From contig DASVRT010000086.1 in assembly GCA_036388475.1 (NCBI GenBank), positions 1 to 64,000 of the forward strand: a stretch of 64,000 nucleotides of DNA, given 5' to 3'. Below are positions 16,038 through 26,090 of this stretch, piece after piece. A program made the position numbers and the translations under genes. A model generated the notes under the pieces. It was not told the origin of the DNA and ran no database searches. It was given only the letters and a program-made list of their open reading frames with translations. How positions within the stretch are numbered: the stretch's first letter is position 1; each line of letters begins with the position of its first letter. The DNA comes from JALZHR01 sp036388475. Lineage in GTDB: Bacteria > Acidobacteriota > Blastocatellia > Pyrinomonadales > Pyrinomonadaceae.

Positions 16038-16187
16038 ATGAACTGGCTGTGGATTGGAGTTATCGGTATTTATGTGAATTTCACGGTTTTTCTGTTCACG
16101 GATTTTTCTATTTTGTATTTTTTCGCTTTAACGGCGTGCATCGCGCTGGCGGTCTGGAAAATGACCGCCGCGCAAAAACGCAAGTAA
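16038..16187 (+). CDS. small membrane protein (49 aa)
   Basis: A 49-residue protein with two hydrophobic segments (about 3-20 and 24-41) and a positively charged tail (KMTAAQKRK), so both ends probably face the cytoplasm. A good ribosome-binding site (aaaggag) lies 9 bases before the ATG, and codon use resembles its neighbours. I do not recognise the family. It sits 124 bases after the aldolase-fold gene on the same strand, so it may be the last cistron of the ureide transcript. Confidence 0.6.
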   Translation: MNWLWIGVIGIYVNFTVFLFTDFSILYFFALTACIALAVWKMTAAQKRK

Positions 16188-16189
16188 GT

Positions 16190-16277
16190 GAGAATTGAGA
16201 ACGGGTAGCTGAGAACTGAAATCGCTCTCAGTTCTGCCTTCGGACTTCCGTCTTCTCTCGTCCGTCTTCTCAATTCT
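16190..16277. repeat. inverted repeat with reiterated words (family A)
   Basis: gagaattgagaa (16190-16201) pairs with ttctcaattct (16267-16277), and an inner agaactga/tcagttct pair lies within. Variants of gaattgagaa/ttctcaattctgaattctc recur to about 16300. It is one of the word-built inverted repeats at gene borders in this window. Confidence 0.6.
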
Positions 16278-16471
16278 GAATTCTCGATTCTTAATTCTCA
16301 TTTCCGCCGCAAATCCTGAGGACTTTTTTGCATCATAGCCATTCGCCGCAACGAAGAGGAAATGAATGATTGATTTACGCGCGAGAAATTGTAAAATCTT
16401 ATAAAAACCAAATGCGAAAACCGCGAATGAGCAGTCTCGGACTCAACGTTTTCTTTTACGGAGACAATTAT

Positions 16472-18547
16472 ATGAAAAAAATATCAGCCCTTTTATTGCT
16501 TTTCAGCTTTTTAATCGGCGTTCCTGCGGCGGCGCGCGCCGACGAGGGAATGTGGACTTTTGACAATCCGCCGCTCCGGCAGTGGAAAGAGCGTTATAAT
16601 TTTGAGCCGACCGCCGAATGGCTGGAAAAAGTTCGCTTCGCGTCCGTTCGATTGAACGACGGCGGTTCGGGCGGTTTCGTTTCGCCGGACGGCTTGCTCG
16701 TGACCAATCAGCACGTCGCCGACGGGCAGCTGCAAAAGCTTTCCACGAAGGAAAAAAACTTAACGCGCGACGGTTTTTATGCGCGAACCCGCGCGGAAGA
16801 ATTAAAAGCGCCCGACCTCGAAGTCAACGTGCTCGTCTCTTTCGAAAACGTCACCGACCGCGTTCAATCATCGGTTAAAACGGGCGCGACGGACAAGGAA
16901 GCGAGCGCGCAGCGCAATGCCGTCATCTCGCAGATTGAAAAGGAATCGACCGAAAAAACCGGCTTGAAAAGCGATGTCGTCTCGCTTTACAGCGGCGGCG
17001 AATACTGGCTCTATCGTCACAAAAAATATACGGACATTCGCCTCGTCTTCGCGCCCGAAGAACAAATCGCCTTTTTCGGCGGCGACTACGACAACTTCAC
17101 TTTTCCGCGTCACGATTTGGATTTCACCTTCCTGCGCGCCTACGAAAACGGTCAGCCCGCCCGCACGCCGAATTATTTCAAATGGTCGGAAACCGGACCG
17201 AATGACGGCGAATTCGTCATCGCTTCGGGCAGTCCCGGCTCGACGGCTCGCCTTTTGACCGTTTCGCAGCTCGCTTACCAGCGCGACGTCGGCAATCCTT
17301 TGCAGCAAAAAGTCTGGACGCTGCGGCGCGACATTCTCGAAAATTACGGGAAGCGCGGCGCGGAACAATTGCGGCAGGCGGGCGCGGGAATTCGCGGCTT
17401 CAATAATTCGCTCAAACGCCTGGTCGGTCAGCAGGAAGGCTTGCAGAACCCGCGAATGTTCGGCAAAAAAGAAGCCGAAGAAAAGGCTCTGAAAGACGCG
17501 CTGGCGAAAAACGCGGAACTGCAAAAAATCTACGCGCCCGCGTGGGAGCAAATCGCGACGGCTTACAGCGCGCTTCCGGCGATGTCGAATCGTCTGTCGT
17601 TTTCCACGCTTTCGCCTTCGCGTTTAGGTTCAATTGCCACGCAGATTGTGCGTTACGGCAACGAAATCAAAAAGCCGAACGACCAGCGCTACGACGAATT
17701 TCGCGATTCGCGTCTCGAATCCTTCAAATTCGGCTTGCTTTCGCCCGCGCCGATTTATCCCGAACTCGAAGAATACGCGCTGACGGCTTGGCTCGAAGAA
17801 GGCTTGAAAACACTGGGCGCAAACGACCCGTTTATCAAAGCCGCGCTCAATGGTCTGACGCCCGCCGAAGCCGCGAAACGAGCGATTCAGGGAACGCAGT
17901 TGAAAGACGTCGCGGCGCGCAAAGCTTTATTGGACGGCGGCGCGGACGCGATTGCGAAATCAAACGACCCGATGATTGTAATGGCGCGCAGCGTCGAGCC
18001 GGTTATTCGCGAGCTTCGCGCGTGGAACGAGGAAAAAATCGCCAACGTCGAGGCGAGCGCGGGCGAAAAAATTGCGAAAGCGCGTTTTGCGGTTTACGGC
18101 AAAACGGTTCCGCCCGACGCGAATTTCAACCTGCGCATCGCTTACGGCAGAGTCGCGGGCTACTCAGAAGACACGACGCTCGTGCCGTTTAAAACGACCT
18201 TTTTCGGCTTATACGACCGCGCCCAGAGCTTCGGCGAGAAACCGCCTTACAATCTGCCCGCGCGTTACAAGGAAGGGCGCGGCAAATTAGACCTTTCGAC
18301 GCCGCTGAATTTCGTCTATTCGGCGGACACGATTGGCGGAATGTCCGGCTCGCCCGTCATCAATCGCAACGCGGAACTGGTCGGCTTGAATTTCGACAGC
18401 AACCTGCAAAAACTTTCAAATCGCTACTGGTATATCGAGGAAGAAGAAGGCAGCCGCGCCGTCGGCGTCCACAGCGCGGCGATTCTCGAAGTTTTGCGCA
18501 AGCTTTACGACGCGCAGGATTTAGCGAAGGAATTAACGGGCAAATAA
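16472..18547 (+). CDS. S46 family dipeptidyl peptidase (DPP7/DPP11-like)
   Basis: A 691-residue exported serine peptidase that should release dipeptides from the N-terminus of peptides in the periplasm. Residues 1-23 are a signal peptide. The chymotrypsin-like triad is visible: H81 (VTNQHVADG), D217 (PRHDLDFTF) and S625 (GGMSGSPV). DEGMWTF at the mature N-terminus is the family mark that binds the substrate amino group. S643 (LNFDSN) lies where DPP7 has Gly and DPP11 has Arg, so an acidic-residue preference is not expected. I chose the ATG at 16472, which precedes the signal peptide and has ggaga upstream. It converges on two tricorn-like proteases, suggesting a peptide-degradation locus. Confidence 0.92.
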   Translation: MKKISALLLLFSFLIGVPAAARADEGMWTFDNPPLRQWKERYNFEPTAEWLEKVRFASVRLNDGGSGGFVSPDGLLVTNQHVADGQLQKLSTKEKNLTRDGFYARTRAEELKAPDLEVNVLVSFENVTDRVQSSVKTGATDKEASAQRNAVISQIEKESTEKTGLKSDVVSLYSGGEYWLYRHKKYTDIRLVFAPEEQIAFFGGDYDNFTFPRHDLDFTFLRAYENGQPARTPNYFKWSETGPNDGEFVIASGSPGSTARLLTVSQLAYQRDVGNPLQQKVWTLRRDILENYGKRGAEQLRQAGAGIRGFNNSLKRLVGQQEGLQNPRMFGKKEAEEKALKDALAKNAELQKIYAPAWEQIATAYSALPAMSNRLSFSTLSPSRLGSIATQIVRYGNEIKKPNDQRYDEFRDSRLESFKFGLLSPAPIYPELEEYALTAWLEEGLKTLGANDPFIKAALNGLTPAEAAKRAIQGTQLKDVAARKALLDGGADAIAKSNDPMIVMARSVEPVIRELRAWNEEKIANVEASAGEKIAKARFAVYGKTVPPDANFNLRIAYGRVAGYSEDTTLVPFKTTFFGLYDRAQSFGEKPPYNLPARYKEGRGKLDLSTPLNFVYSADTIGGMSGSPVINRNAELVGLNFDSNLQKLSNRYWYIEEEEGSRAVGVHSAAILEVLRKLYDAQDLAKELTGK

Positions 18548-18561
18548 GGCGAAAACGCCTT
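18546..18561 (+). terminator. short hairpin at the S46 peptidase stop
   Basis: aaggcg-aaaa-cgcctt overlaps the stop codon of the S46 gene. It has no long T-tract. It is followed at once by the larger inverted repeat at 18563-18623, and together they probably end both converging transcripts. Confidence 0.45.
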
Positions 18562-18562
18562 A

Positions 18563-18623
18563 AACGGTAAACGGTAAACGGTAAGTTGCAAAAACTAACT
18601 ACCGTTCACCGTTTACCACTGTT
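18563..18623. repeat. inverted repeat, aacggtaaacggtaag class
   Basis: The left arm is three reiterations of aacggta followed by aagtt. The right arm (aactaccgttcaccgtttacc) is its imperfect complement. It fills the gap between two converging peptidase genes. Confidence 0.75.
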
Positions 18624-18625
18624 AA

Positions 18626-21600
18626 CTACGGCTTGCCGTAATTCGGGAAAGCGCCTTTTGCCGGTTTGCGCTGCGGGTTTCTTTTGATTTCCGCGAGCGT
18701 TACTTCGACGGCTTTTTCAAGCTGAACGTCTCGTCCGGCGCGCCACATTTTCGGGTCGAGGTCAACGTCGATGTCGGGCGCGACACCTTTGTTTTCGACG
18801 TCCAGCTCGCCCTGCGGATTTCTGAAAGCGACGCGCGGAGCTGTGACGCCGCCGCCGTCAATCAAAACCGGATACGTGTAAATTCCGACCAGCCCGCCCC
18901 AAGTGCGCTTGCCGACCAGCGGTCCGACCTTGTTCTGCCGGAACAGGAACGGCAGAAGGTCGCCGCCCGAGCTGGAATACTCGTTAATAATCATCGTCTT
19001 CGGTCCGAAAATGGAAGCGACGGGCGTGGCAAAGTCTTCGCCTTCGCGCGTTGACCAGTAATTCATCAGCGGGCGGCTCATATAACTAATCATATAATCA
19101 GCCGCGCTGCCGCCGCCGTTAAAACGCTCGTCAATCACCGCGCCTTCGCGGTCAATCTGCGCGAAATAGTAGCGGTTGAAATTCGTGTAGCCCGCCCCGC
19201 CCGTATTCGGCAGATAAACGTAAGCGATTTTCCCGCCGCTCAGCTCGTAAACCTTGCGGCGATTGCCTTCAATCCACGCCAGATTTCGCAAGCCGCCTTC
19301 GTTCGCCACCGGCACGACCGTCACCTGCCGCGCGTCTCGTCCATCGGGATTTGCGCCGACCTTGATGATGATTTGTTTTCCGGCGGTTTGCTGGAAGAAG
19401 GAATAAATATTGTCATTGGCGCGGACTTCACGACCGTTGACGGCGATTAAATACTCGCCTTCACGCACGTTGACGCCCGGTTGGGTAAGCGGCGCGATTA
19501 AGCCCGGATTCCAGTTTTCGCCGTCGTAAATTTTGGCGAAGCGATAGCGCCCGTTTTCAATCGTGTAATCGGCGCCGAGCAAGCCGCCCGTGTAGCGCGT
19601 CGGCTGCGGGATGTCGCCGCCGCCCGAATTATGGTGTCCGACGGTTAAATTTCCGAGCATTTCCTGAAACAGGTAATTCAAATCGTTGCGCGTGGCGACG
19701 CTCTCCAGAAACGGTCGATAACGTTCTTCCATCAGCTTGATGTTGACGCCGTGAAACGTCGGGTCGTAGAAAAAGTCCCGCTGGATGCGCCACGCCTCGC
19801 GATACATCTGCTGCCATTCGGCGCGCGGGTCGATGTAAACCTCCATCTCACCGACATTCAAAACGCCTTCGCCCGGCTTTAAAGGCTGAACGGTCGAAGC
19901 TATTGTAAAACGTCCGCCCGCTTGCCCGAACAACATTTTTTCGCCGTTTGCCGACACGTCAAACGCCGTCACGCCGTCGAGAATTTTTTCGGCGCGGCGC
20001 TTGTCCATATCGAAACGATGAACCGTCAAACCGGCTTGCGGAGTCGCCGCCGTTCCCGAAGCCGGAATGGCTTCCGCCAGAAAAAACGTTCCGGCTCTGC
20101 CCGTGACGATTGCCTGATAATTGCGCGCCGGCAGCGGCAGCGCGACGATGCGCTGGTTGATTTTGTCCAAATCAATCGTCACCACGACAGGCTCGGGTTT
20201 TGCGCCCGGCGCTCGCGGCGTCTGCGGTTTGGATTCTTCGATTTTTTCCTCGTCGCTTTCGGGTGAAAGCGGCGACGGGTCAGTCGCTTTCAAAACGACC
20301 GCGTAGACGCTGCGCGTCGTCTGGAACGGGAAGCTCGACATATCGAGCCAGCCGGTCGTCGGACCGTTATCGGTGCTGGCGGTGAAATAAAGGTATTTGC
20401 CGTTTTTATCAAAAGCGGCGTAACGCGCATCACTCAAGCCGTCCGTGACCTGCGCGGCTTTGGCGGTTTCCAGCGAATAAACGTGAACGGCGCAGAGACG
20501 ATTTTTCAATTGTTTCGTGTAAACAATCCAACGGCTATCGGGCGACCAGTTCGGGTCGAGCACGGGAAACGGATTTTCATAAGTGTTCGTGTCGACCTTG
20601 ACGATTGTTCCCTTTTCGATGTCCAGATAAAGGACGTTCAGACGCTTGTCGGTAAACAAAATCTTTTTGCTGTCGGGCGAAAACCGCGGCGAATAAAAAT
20701 AAGAAGACGGATTGCCGAGACTGATTTTTTTCACGTCGCCCATTCCCGTCTGGTCGCGCAGATGCAGAGCGTATTCGCCGCCCTCGTCAGAAAAATACGC
20801 AATCCACCTGCCGTCGGGCGACCACGCCGGGTCGCGTTCGGCGACGCCCGAAGTGTTCGTCAGATTGCGCGCGTTTCCTTTCTCGACCGGAACGCTCAGG
20901 ATTTCGCCGCGCGCTTCGAAAACCGCGCGCATGCCCGAAGGCGAAATGGCGACGTTCTGGACGCGCTGCGCGACTCTTTCGTAACGCGCGCGAACCTGCG
21001 GCAAGTCGCCGCTCAGCGCGATATTGACTTTATTTGTTTTGCCGGACGACGGCTCGTAAACGTTTATCGAACCGAATTGCTCGTAAACGACTCCGTCCGC
21101 GCCCGCCGAAAACGTTTTCAAATCAAGCCCGGTATTATTAACCGCCGGCGCTACTTTTTTCGTCTTCGTGTCGTAGGAATAAAGCGAAACGCTGCGCCCG
21201 TTGCGGTCGGAGAGAAAATAAACACGGTCGCCGACCCATTGCGGCGTAAAGTCATTGGAATTCGGATGCGGGATTTCTTCGACGCTCGAATCCGACAGGC
21301 TGCCAATCCAGATTTTCGTCGTGCGCCCGCCGCGATACATTTTCCATTGCTGAAAAGCCGCGCCGAGCGGCATATAAGCGATGCGCGAGCCGTCCGGTGA
21401 AAACGAAGCGACGCCGCCCGCCATCGGAAACGGCAGTTCGGTCGGCAAGCCTTCGCCCGTCACGGGCATCGTATACATTTTCGGCAGCGGCATTCCGGCG
21501 GCGCGCCCCGAAAGAAAAACGACGCGGCTGCCGTCCGGCGTCCAGCCGACGACGCTGTCCGCGCCCGGATGATAAGTGATGCGTTTCGGCTCGCCGCCCG

Positions 21601-21886
21601 TCGCCGGAATGACGAAAGCGTCGATGTTTCCGTCGTATTCGCCGGTGAAAGCAATCCAGCTGCCGTCGGGCGAAAAATACGGATTCGATTCATTGCCCGT
21701 GCCGCTCGTCAGGCGTTCGGCACTGCCGCCGCCGCGCGCGACTTTCCATAAATCGCCGCCGTAGACGAAAACGATATCGGTTTTGTTCATCGTCGGCTGG
21801 CGAAACAACATCGGTTTATCGCCCTGCGCAAATACTGCGGTTGAGGCGACGAGTAAAATTAAAATAATTAAGACGATTTTTTTCAT
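18626..21886 (-). CDS. tricorn-protease-like S41 peptidase (copy 1)
   Basis: A 1086-residue exported protein. Residues 1-20 are a signal peptide. Residues 25-300 and 300-640 form two beta-propellers of TolB/PD40 blades (SPDGSWIAFTGEYDGN, SPDGRWIAYFSDEGGEY). About 700-770 is a helical C1 segment with the likely catalytic His in TVGHHNSGG. About 780-870 is PDZ-like (GEYLIAVNGREVRANDN), and the C-terminal core has the nucleophile S973 in NEYSSSGGD. Archaeal tricorn is a cytosolic peptide-degrading complex, but bacterial secreted forms with this layout are common in Acidobacteria and Bacteroidetes. The start has aggagag upstream. It is paralogous to the gene immediately upstream. Confidence 0.9.
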   Translation of the reverse strand: MKKIVLIILILLVASTAVFAQGDKPMLFRQPTMNKTDIVFVYGGDLWKVARGGGSAERLTSGTGNESNPYFSPDGSWIAFTGEYDGNIDAFVIPATGGEPKRITYHPGADSVVGWTPDGSRVVFLSGRAAGMPLPKMYTMPVTGEGLPTELPFPMAGGVASFSPDGSRIAYMPLGAAFQQWKMYRGGRTTKIWIGSLSDSSVEEIPHPNSNDFTPQWVGDRVYFLSDRNGRSVSLYSYDTKTKKVAPAVNNTGLDLKTFSAGADGVVYEQFGSINVYEPSSGKTNKVNIALSGDLPQVRARYERVAQRVQNVAISPSGMRAVFEARGEILSVPVEKGNARNLTNTSGVAERDPAWSPDGRWIAYFSDEGGEYALHLRDQTGMGDVKKISLGNPSSYFYSPRFSPDSKKILFTDKRLNVLYLDIEKGTIVKVDTNTYENPFPVLDPNWSPDSRWIVYTKQLKNRLCAVHVYSLETAKAAQVTDGLSDARYAAFDKNGKYLYFTASTDNGPTTGWLDMSSFPFQTTRSVYAVVLKATDPSPLSPESDEEKIEESKPQTPRAPGAKPEPVVVTIDLDKINQRIVALPLPARNYQAIVTGRAGTFFLAEAIPASGTAATPQAGLTVHRFDMDKRRAEKILDGVTAFDVSANGEKMLFGQAGGRFTIASTVQPLKPGEGVLNVGEMEVYIDPRAEWQQMYREAWRIQRDFFYDPTFHGVNIKLMEERYRPFLESVATRNDLNYLFQEMLGNLTVGHHNSGGGDIPQPTRYTGGLLGADYTIENGRYRFAKIYDGENWNPGLIAPLTQPGVNVREGEYLIAVNGREVRANDNIYSFFQQTAGKQIIIKVGANPDGRDARQVTVVPVANEGGLRNLAWIEGNRRKVYELSGGKIAYVYLPNTGGAGYTNFNRYYFAQIDREGAVIDERFNGGGSAADYMISYMSRPLMNYWSTREGEDFATPVASIFGPKTMIINEYSSSGGDLLPFLFRQNKVGPLVGKRTWGGLVGIYTYPVLIDGGGVTAPRVAFRNPQGELDVENKGVAPDIDVDLDPKMWRAGRDVQLEKAVEVTLAEIKRNPQRKPAKGAFPNYGKP

Positions 21887-21904
21887 TATCTCTCCTGTTA
21901 ATTA

Positions 21905-21938
21905 CAGTCAGAACCGCCTGTGGGAGCGAGCGGTTTTT
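21905..21938. repeat. REP-like element (cagtcagaaccgcc type), degenerate copy
   Basis: cagtcagaaccgcc is followed by a weak complement (gcggttttt). The same left arm occurs with an intact right arm at 33811-33844. It lies in the leader between the two tricorn genes. Confidence 0.5.
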
Positions 21939-22015
21939 GAAAGGCTGAAGGCGAAAGGCGAAAGGCAAAAGTAAAAAAGAATTTATCCTTTCGCCTTTTG
22001 CCTTCAGCCTTTCAA
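21937..22015. repeat. inverted repeat, aaggcgaaaggcaaaag class
   Basis: The left arm ttgaaaggctgaaggcgaaa (continuing with ggcgaaaggcaaaag) pairs with a right arm of cctttcgccttttgccttcagcctttcaa. It sits between the stop of tricorn copy 2 and the start of copy 1, both minus strand, so it is intercistronic rather than convergent. Confidence 0.75.
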
Positions 22016-25000
22016 TTACGGTTTGCCCAAGCCTGAATCTTTGTGCAAATCGGGATATGCCGGTCGCTTGTATTCTTTCGGCGGATTTTTCTGTAATTCC
22101 GCCATCAGATATTCGACCGCTTTTTCGAGTTGCGGGTCGCGTCCGGCGCGCCACAGTGCCGGGTCGTATTCGACCTCGATGTCGGGCGCGACGCCGACGT
22201 TTTCGACTTCCCACTCGCCGCTGAGCCCGTAAACTGCGCCGTTCGGCGCGCGGATGCTGCCGCCGTCCATCAGCGTCTGGATTCCCGAAGCGCGAACCAA
22301 GCCGCCCCAGGTGCGCTTGCCGATAAGCGGACCGACTTTCAGTTTTTTGAAAAACCACGGCATCGCGTCGCCGCCCGAACCGGCAAGCTCGTTGATAAGC
22401 ATCGCTTTCGGTCCGTAAATCGCGCCCGCCGGAACGTTCCAGTCTTTGCCGTCGCGGAAAGCGATTTTGGCAAGCTGCTGGCGATTCAGATATTCGACGA
22501 CGTAATCAGCCAGCAAGCCGCCGCCGTTAAAGCGCTCGTCAATGACCGCGCCCGCTTTATTCGTCTGCGCGAAAAAGTATCGGTTAAAGCTCGTGTAGCC
22601 GGGACCGCCGGTGTTCGGAATGTAAACATAGGCGAGCTTGCCGCCGCTCAATCTATCGACCGTGCGCCGGTTGTCTTCAATCCACGCCAGATTTCGCAAG
22701 CCGCCTTCGCTCGCCGTCGGCACGACCGTCACCTCGCGCGCGCCTTTTCCGTCGGGACTTGCGCCGACCCTGATGACGATTTGCTTATTCGCCGTGCTTT
22801 CAAAAAATTGATAGACGTTATCCGTCGCTTTGACTTCCCTGCCGTTGACGGCTAATAAATATTCGCCCTGACGGACGTTGACGCCCGGCGCGGTCAAAGG
22901 CGCGCGAAGCTGCGGATTCCAGTTTTCGCCGTTGTAAACGCGATTGAAGCGATAACGCCCGTTTTCGATTTTATAATCCGCGCCGAGCAAGCCGACCGGC
23001 ACGAAATTCGGTCGCTGCTGGTCGCCGCCGCCGATAAACATATGCCCGACGCCGATTTGGTTCAGCATCTCGCGGAAAAGATAATTCAAATCGTCGCGAT
23101 GCACGACCGCTTCGACATACGGCGCGTATAATTTTTTCGCTTTTTCGATGTCCAGCCCGTGCGTGTTCGGGTCGTAAAAGAAATCGCGCTCGCCGCGCCA
23201 GATTTCGTTGAACATCTGCCGCCATTCGACGCGCGGGTCAACGTAAACTTCCATCTCGGTCGTTTTAACAATTCCTTCGCCCGGTCGCGTCGGCAGCGTC
23301 GTCGAAACCAGATTCCACGCCGGACCTTGCTGGTAGAGCATTTTTTCGCCGTTTGCCGAGATGTCGAAGCCGCCGATGCCGGTTTTCACTTCCTCGAATT
23401 TGCGTTTTTCCAAATCGAATTTATGCAGCGTCATACCGAAAGGACCGGTCGGCGGCGCTTGCGGAATTTCCGTGACATACAAAATTCCCGCTTTGCCTGC
23501 GTAAAGCCCGTTATAATTGCGCGCCGGAATCTGCGTGACGGAAATCACGCGCTGGTCGATGCCTTCCAAATCGACGCGTGTCGGTTCGGGCGGTTTCGGC
23601 GGCGCAGGTTTCGGCTGCTGCTCGGCAGGCGTCGGGCTTGGACTTGGCGTCGGATTTTCCGCCGGCGTGGCGCCCGGCGTCGCGGAAGGCGCGGGCGAAG
23701 GCGTCACCGTCGGCACGACGACCGGCGGCTCGTCTTTCTTTTCCGGCTGGATTTTTTCCTCGTCGCTTTCCGGCGCGAGCGGCGACGAAATATCGTTGCG
23801 CAGAACGATGGCGTAAACGCTGCGCGAAGTTTGATGGGCGATGCCTGAAAGGTCGGCGAAGCTTATCGTCGGACCGATGTTGGTGCTCGCCGTAAAAAAG
23901 ACGTATTTTCCGCTTTTGTCGAAAACGATGTGGCGCGCGTCGCCCAAGCCGTCGGTGATTTGATTCCGCTGATTTTTGTCCAGCGAATACAAATAAACGG
24001 CGCGCAGGCGATTGTCCAGTTGTTTGACGTATGTCAGCCAACGGCTGTCCGGCGACCACGAAGGCTCTAAAACGTCGTCCAAATCGGCAAAAGTGTTGTT
24101 ATCGACTTTGACGTTCGTTCCCTTTTCGACATCGACATACCAGAGACTCACGTCGTGTCGGTTATAAGCGATTTTCTTGCTGTCCGGCGACCAGACGGGC
24201 GATGAGAAAAATCCCGTCGCCCCGTCGCCCAGAGCAATTTTTTTCACCTCGCCCATTCCGGTCTGGTCGCGCAGATGAAGCATATATTCGCCGGATTCGT
24301 CCGAGAAATAAGCAATCCACTTGCCGTCGGGCGACCACGCCGGGTCGCGCTCCATTACGCTTGTCGTGTTCGTCAGATTGCGCGGGTCGCCTTTATCGGC
24401 GGGCGCGGAAATAATCTCGCCGCGCGATTCGAAAACGGCGCGGATGCCGGTCGGCGAAAGCGCGACGTTTGCAATCCGACCGCCGACTTTTTCATAGCGC
24501 GGGCGCACGCCGGGAAAATCTCCCGCGACGCGGATGTTTACTTTTTTCGGAGTTTTCGAGCCGGCGTCGAGCGTGTAAATCGTGCCGAATTGTTCGTAAA
24601 CAATCGTGTCGCCGTTTGCCGAAGCGTATTTTATATCCAGCCCTTTATTTTCGACGACCTGTTCGACACGCTTCGATTTCGTGTCGAACGAGAAAAGCGA
24701 AACAACGCCGCCCGTGCGGTCGGACAGAAAATAAATTTTATTGCCGAGCCACATCGGGCATTTGTCGTTAGAGTTTACGCGCGGCACTTTTTCGATGGTC
24801 GAATCCGAAAGCCTGGCAATCCAAATCGGCTGCGTCTGCCCGCCTTTATAGCGTTTCCAATCGCTCTGCCACTGCGAAAGCGGCTCGTAGGCGACGTAGT
24901 TTCCGTCGGGCGAAAGCCAGCCGCGGTCAGCCATCGGCAGCGGCACGGCGGACGGCAAACCGCCGCCGTCAACCGGAAAAGTGTAGAGCCGCGAAGCGCC

Positions 25001-25396
25001 GGAACTGCTGTCGCGCGTCGAAGCGAATAAAACGCTTCCGCCGTCGGGCGTCCAGCCGGAAACTTCGTCGACCGAAGGGTGAAACGTCAGGCGTTTCGGC
25101 ACGCCGCCCGCCGCCGGAACGATATAGACATCGGCGTTTCCGTCGTATTCGCCGGTAAAAGCAATCCGGCTGCCGTCGGGCGAAAAATATGGATTTGTTT
25201 CGATGCCGATGCCCGCCGTCAACCGGCGCGCGTCGCCGCCCGCGCGCGGCACAATCCACAAATCGCCGCCGTATGAAAAAACGATGTCGGTACGGCTGAC
25301 GGTCGGCTGGCGAAACAGCGTCGTCTGGCTCGTTTGCGCAAAAGACGAAACGAAAGCAGCCAGTAAAACTAAAATGCTCGGGATGATTTTTTTCAC
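22016..25396 (-). CDS. tricorn-protease-like S41 peptidase (copy 2)
   Basis: A 1126-residue paralogue of the adjacent tricorn-like protease with the same order: signal peptide, two PD40 beta-propellers, C1 segment with GVGHMFIGGGD, PDZ-like region (GEYLLAVNGREVKATDN) and core with nucleophile S1007 (NELAGSGGD). It differs by a Pro-rich linker of about 50 residues around 570-620 (repeated TPSPAP/NPTPSPSPTP) between propellers and protease half, which copy 1 nearly lacks. It starts with GTG at 25396, preceded by cggagaa. Tandem duplication of the pair is likely. They may differ in substrate entry because the propellers have diverged more than the cores. Confidence 0.9.
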   Translation of the reverse strand: MKKIIPSILVLLAAFVSSFAQTSQTTLFRQPTVSRTDIVFSYGGDLWIVPRAGGDARRLTAGIGIETNPYFSPDGSRIAFTGEYDGNADVYIVPAAGGVPKRLTFHPSVDEVSGWTPDGGSVLFASTRDSSSGASRLYTFPVDGGGLPSAVPLPMADRGWLSPDGNYVAYEPLSQWQSDWKRYKGGQTQPIWIARLSDSTIEKVPRVNSNDKCPMWLGNKIYFLSDRTGGVVSLFSFDTKSKRVEQVVENKGLDIKYASANGDTIVYEQFGTIYTLDAGSKTPKKVNIRVAGDFPGVRPRYEKVGGRIANVALSPTGIRAVFESRGEIISAPADKGDPRNLTNTTSVMERDPAWSPDGKWIAYFSDESGEYMLHLRDQTGMGEVKKIALGDGATGFFSSPVWSPDSKKIAYNRHDVSLWYVDVEKGTNVKVDNNTFADLDDVLEPSWSPDSRWLTYVKQLDNRLRAVYLYSLDKNQRNQITDGLGDARHIVFDKSGKYVFFTASTNIGPTISFADLSGIAHQTSRSVYAIVLRNDISSPLAPESDEEKIQPEKKDEPPVVVPTVTPSPAPSATPGATPAENPTPSPSPTPAEQQPKPAPPKPPEPTRVDLEGIDQRVISVTQIPARNYNGLYAGKAGILYVTEIPQAPPTGPFGMTLHKFDLEKRKFEEVKTGIGGFDISANGEKMLYQQGPAWNLVSTTLPTRPGEGIVKTTEMEVYVDPRVEWRQMFNEIWRGERDFFYDPNTHGLDIEKAKKLYAPYVEAVVHRDDLNYLFREMLNQIGVGHMFIGGGDQQRPNFVPVGLLGADYKIENGRYRFNRVYNGENWNPQLRAPLTAPGVNVRQGEYLLAVNGREVKATDNVYQFFESTANKQIVIRVGASPDGKGAREVTVVPTASEGGLRNLAWIEDNRRTVDRLSGGKLAYVYIPNTGGPGYTSFNRYFFAQTNKAGAVIDERFNGGGLLADYVVEYLNRQQLAKIAFRDGKDWNVPAGAIYGPKAMLINELAGSGGDAMPWFFKKLKVGPLIGKRTWGGLVRASGIQTLMDGGSIRAPNGAVYGLSGEWEVENVGVAPDIEVEYDPALWRAGRDPQLEKAVEYLMAELQKNPPKEYKRPAYPDLHKDSGLGKP

Positions 25397-25890
25397 TTCG
25401 ATTTTCTCCGGTAATTACACTTTTCGATAAAATTTTTGCCTGCGAGCCGCAATCCGCCCGTTGGTCTTACGGCAGATTGCTTAGCGGTCGCTCTGATTGT
25501 TTGTTCTTCTAGTTAGTTTGGATAAGCAGAATGCCTGCACAGTTTCGGCAGATAACTTCAACTCTTGAAGACCCTGATTTTTAATACTTTTTTTGAGTTT
25601 TTGAAAATGTTCAAATTTCCCAATCTGCCACGTCAGATTTAACCTTAACTTCCGGCAATCACCGACGAATTTATTATTGACCGAACTAGATACGCATAGA
25701 TTTAGGAAAAGTTATACCTAAAGATAAATTTTCAAGCAAGAAAATTTTTCACCAGACGAAAAAAATTAGACGAAGCGGTAAATTCGTCTCAGGCAAATTT
25801 AATAAATTAAAGCGGCTGCTCGCCGGAATCGCCCTTTCTCGTTTGCTCAAAAATTCGAGCGTCAGCTTTTGTTTCGTTATAAATTCAAGC

Positions 25891-26013
25891 TCAATTCTGC
25901 GATTGTTTCGCAAAGATATAAGGCTCTAAATCCATCTGCGCTTTGCCGCTCGTCGTGTTTTTAAAAACCACGTGGTGCGCTTCATTCACTCGTTTCCTCG
26001 CCGATAAACTCAT
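25891..26013 (-). pseudogene. possible 40-aa peptide or gene remnant
   Basis: A minus-strand frame from ATG at 26013 to TGA at 25891 reads MSLSARKRVNEAHHVVFKNT and ends DLEPYIFAKQSQN. The amino-acid composition and G/C-ended codons look protein-like, and the same frame extends upstream without a start for another dozen or so residues. There is no ribosome-binding site. It may be the tail of a decayed gene. I do not recognise it. Confidence 0.25.
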
Positions 26014-26090
26014 TTCGTCCGCTTCAACACTCGCACTATAAGTAAAAAATAAAATAAAAGCCTATGTAATCACCCGTTCGGGTAAGTTTT

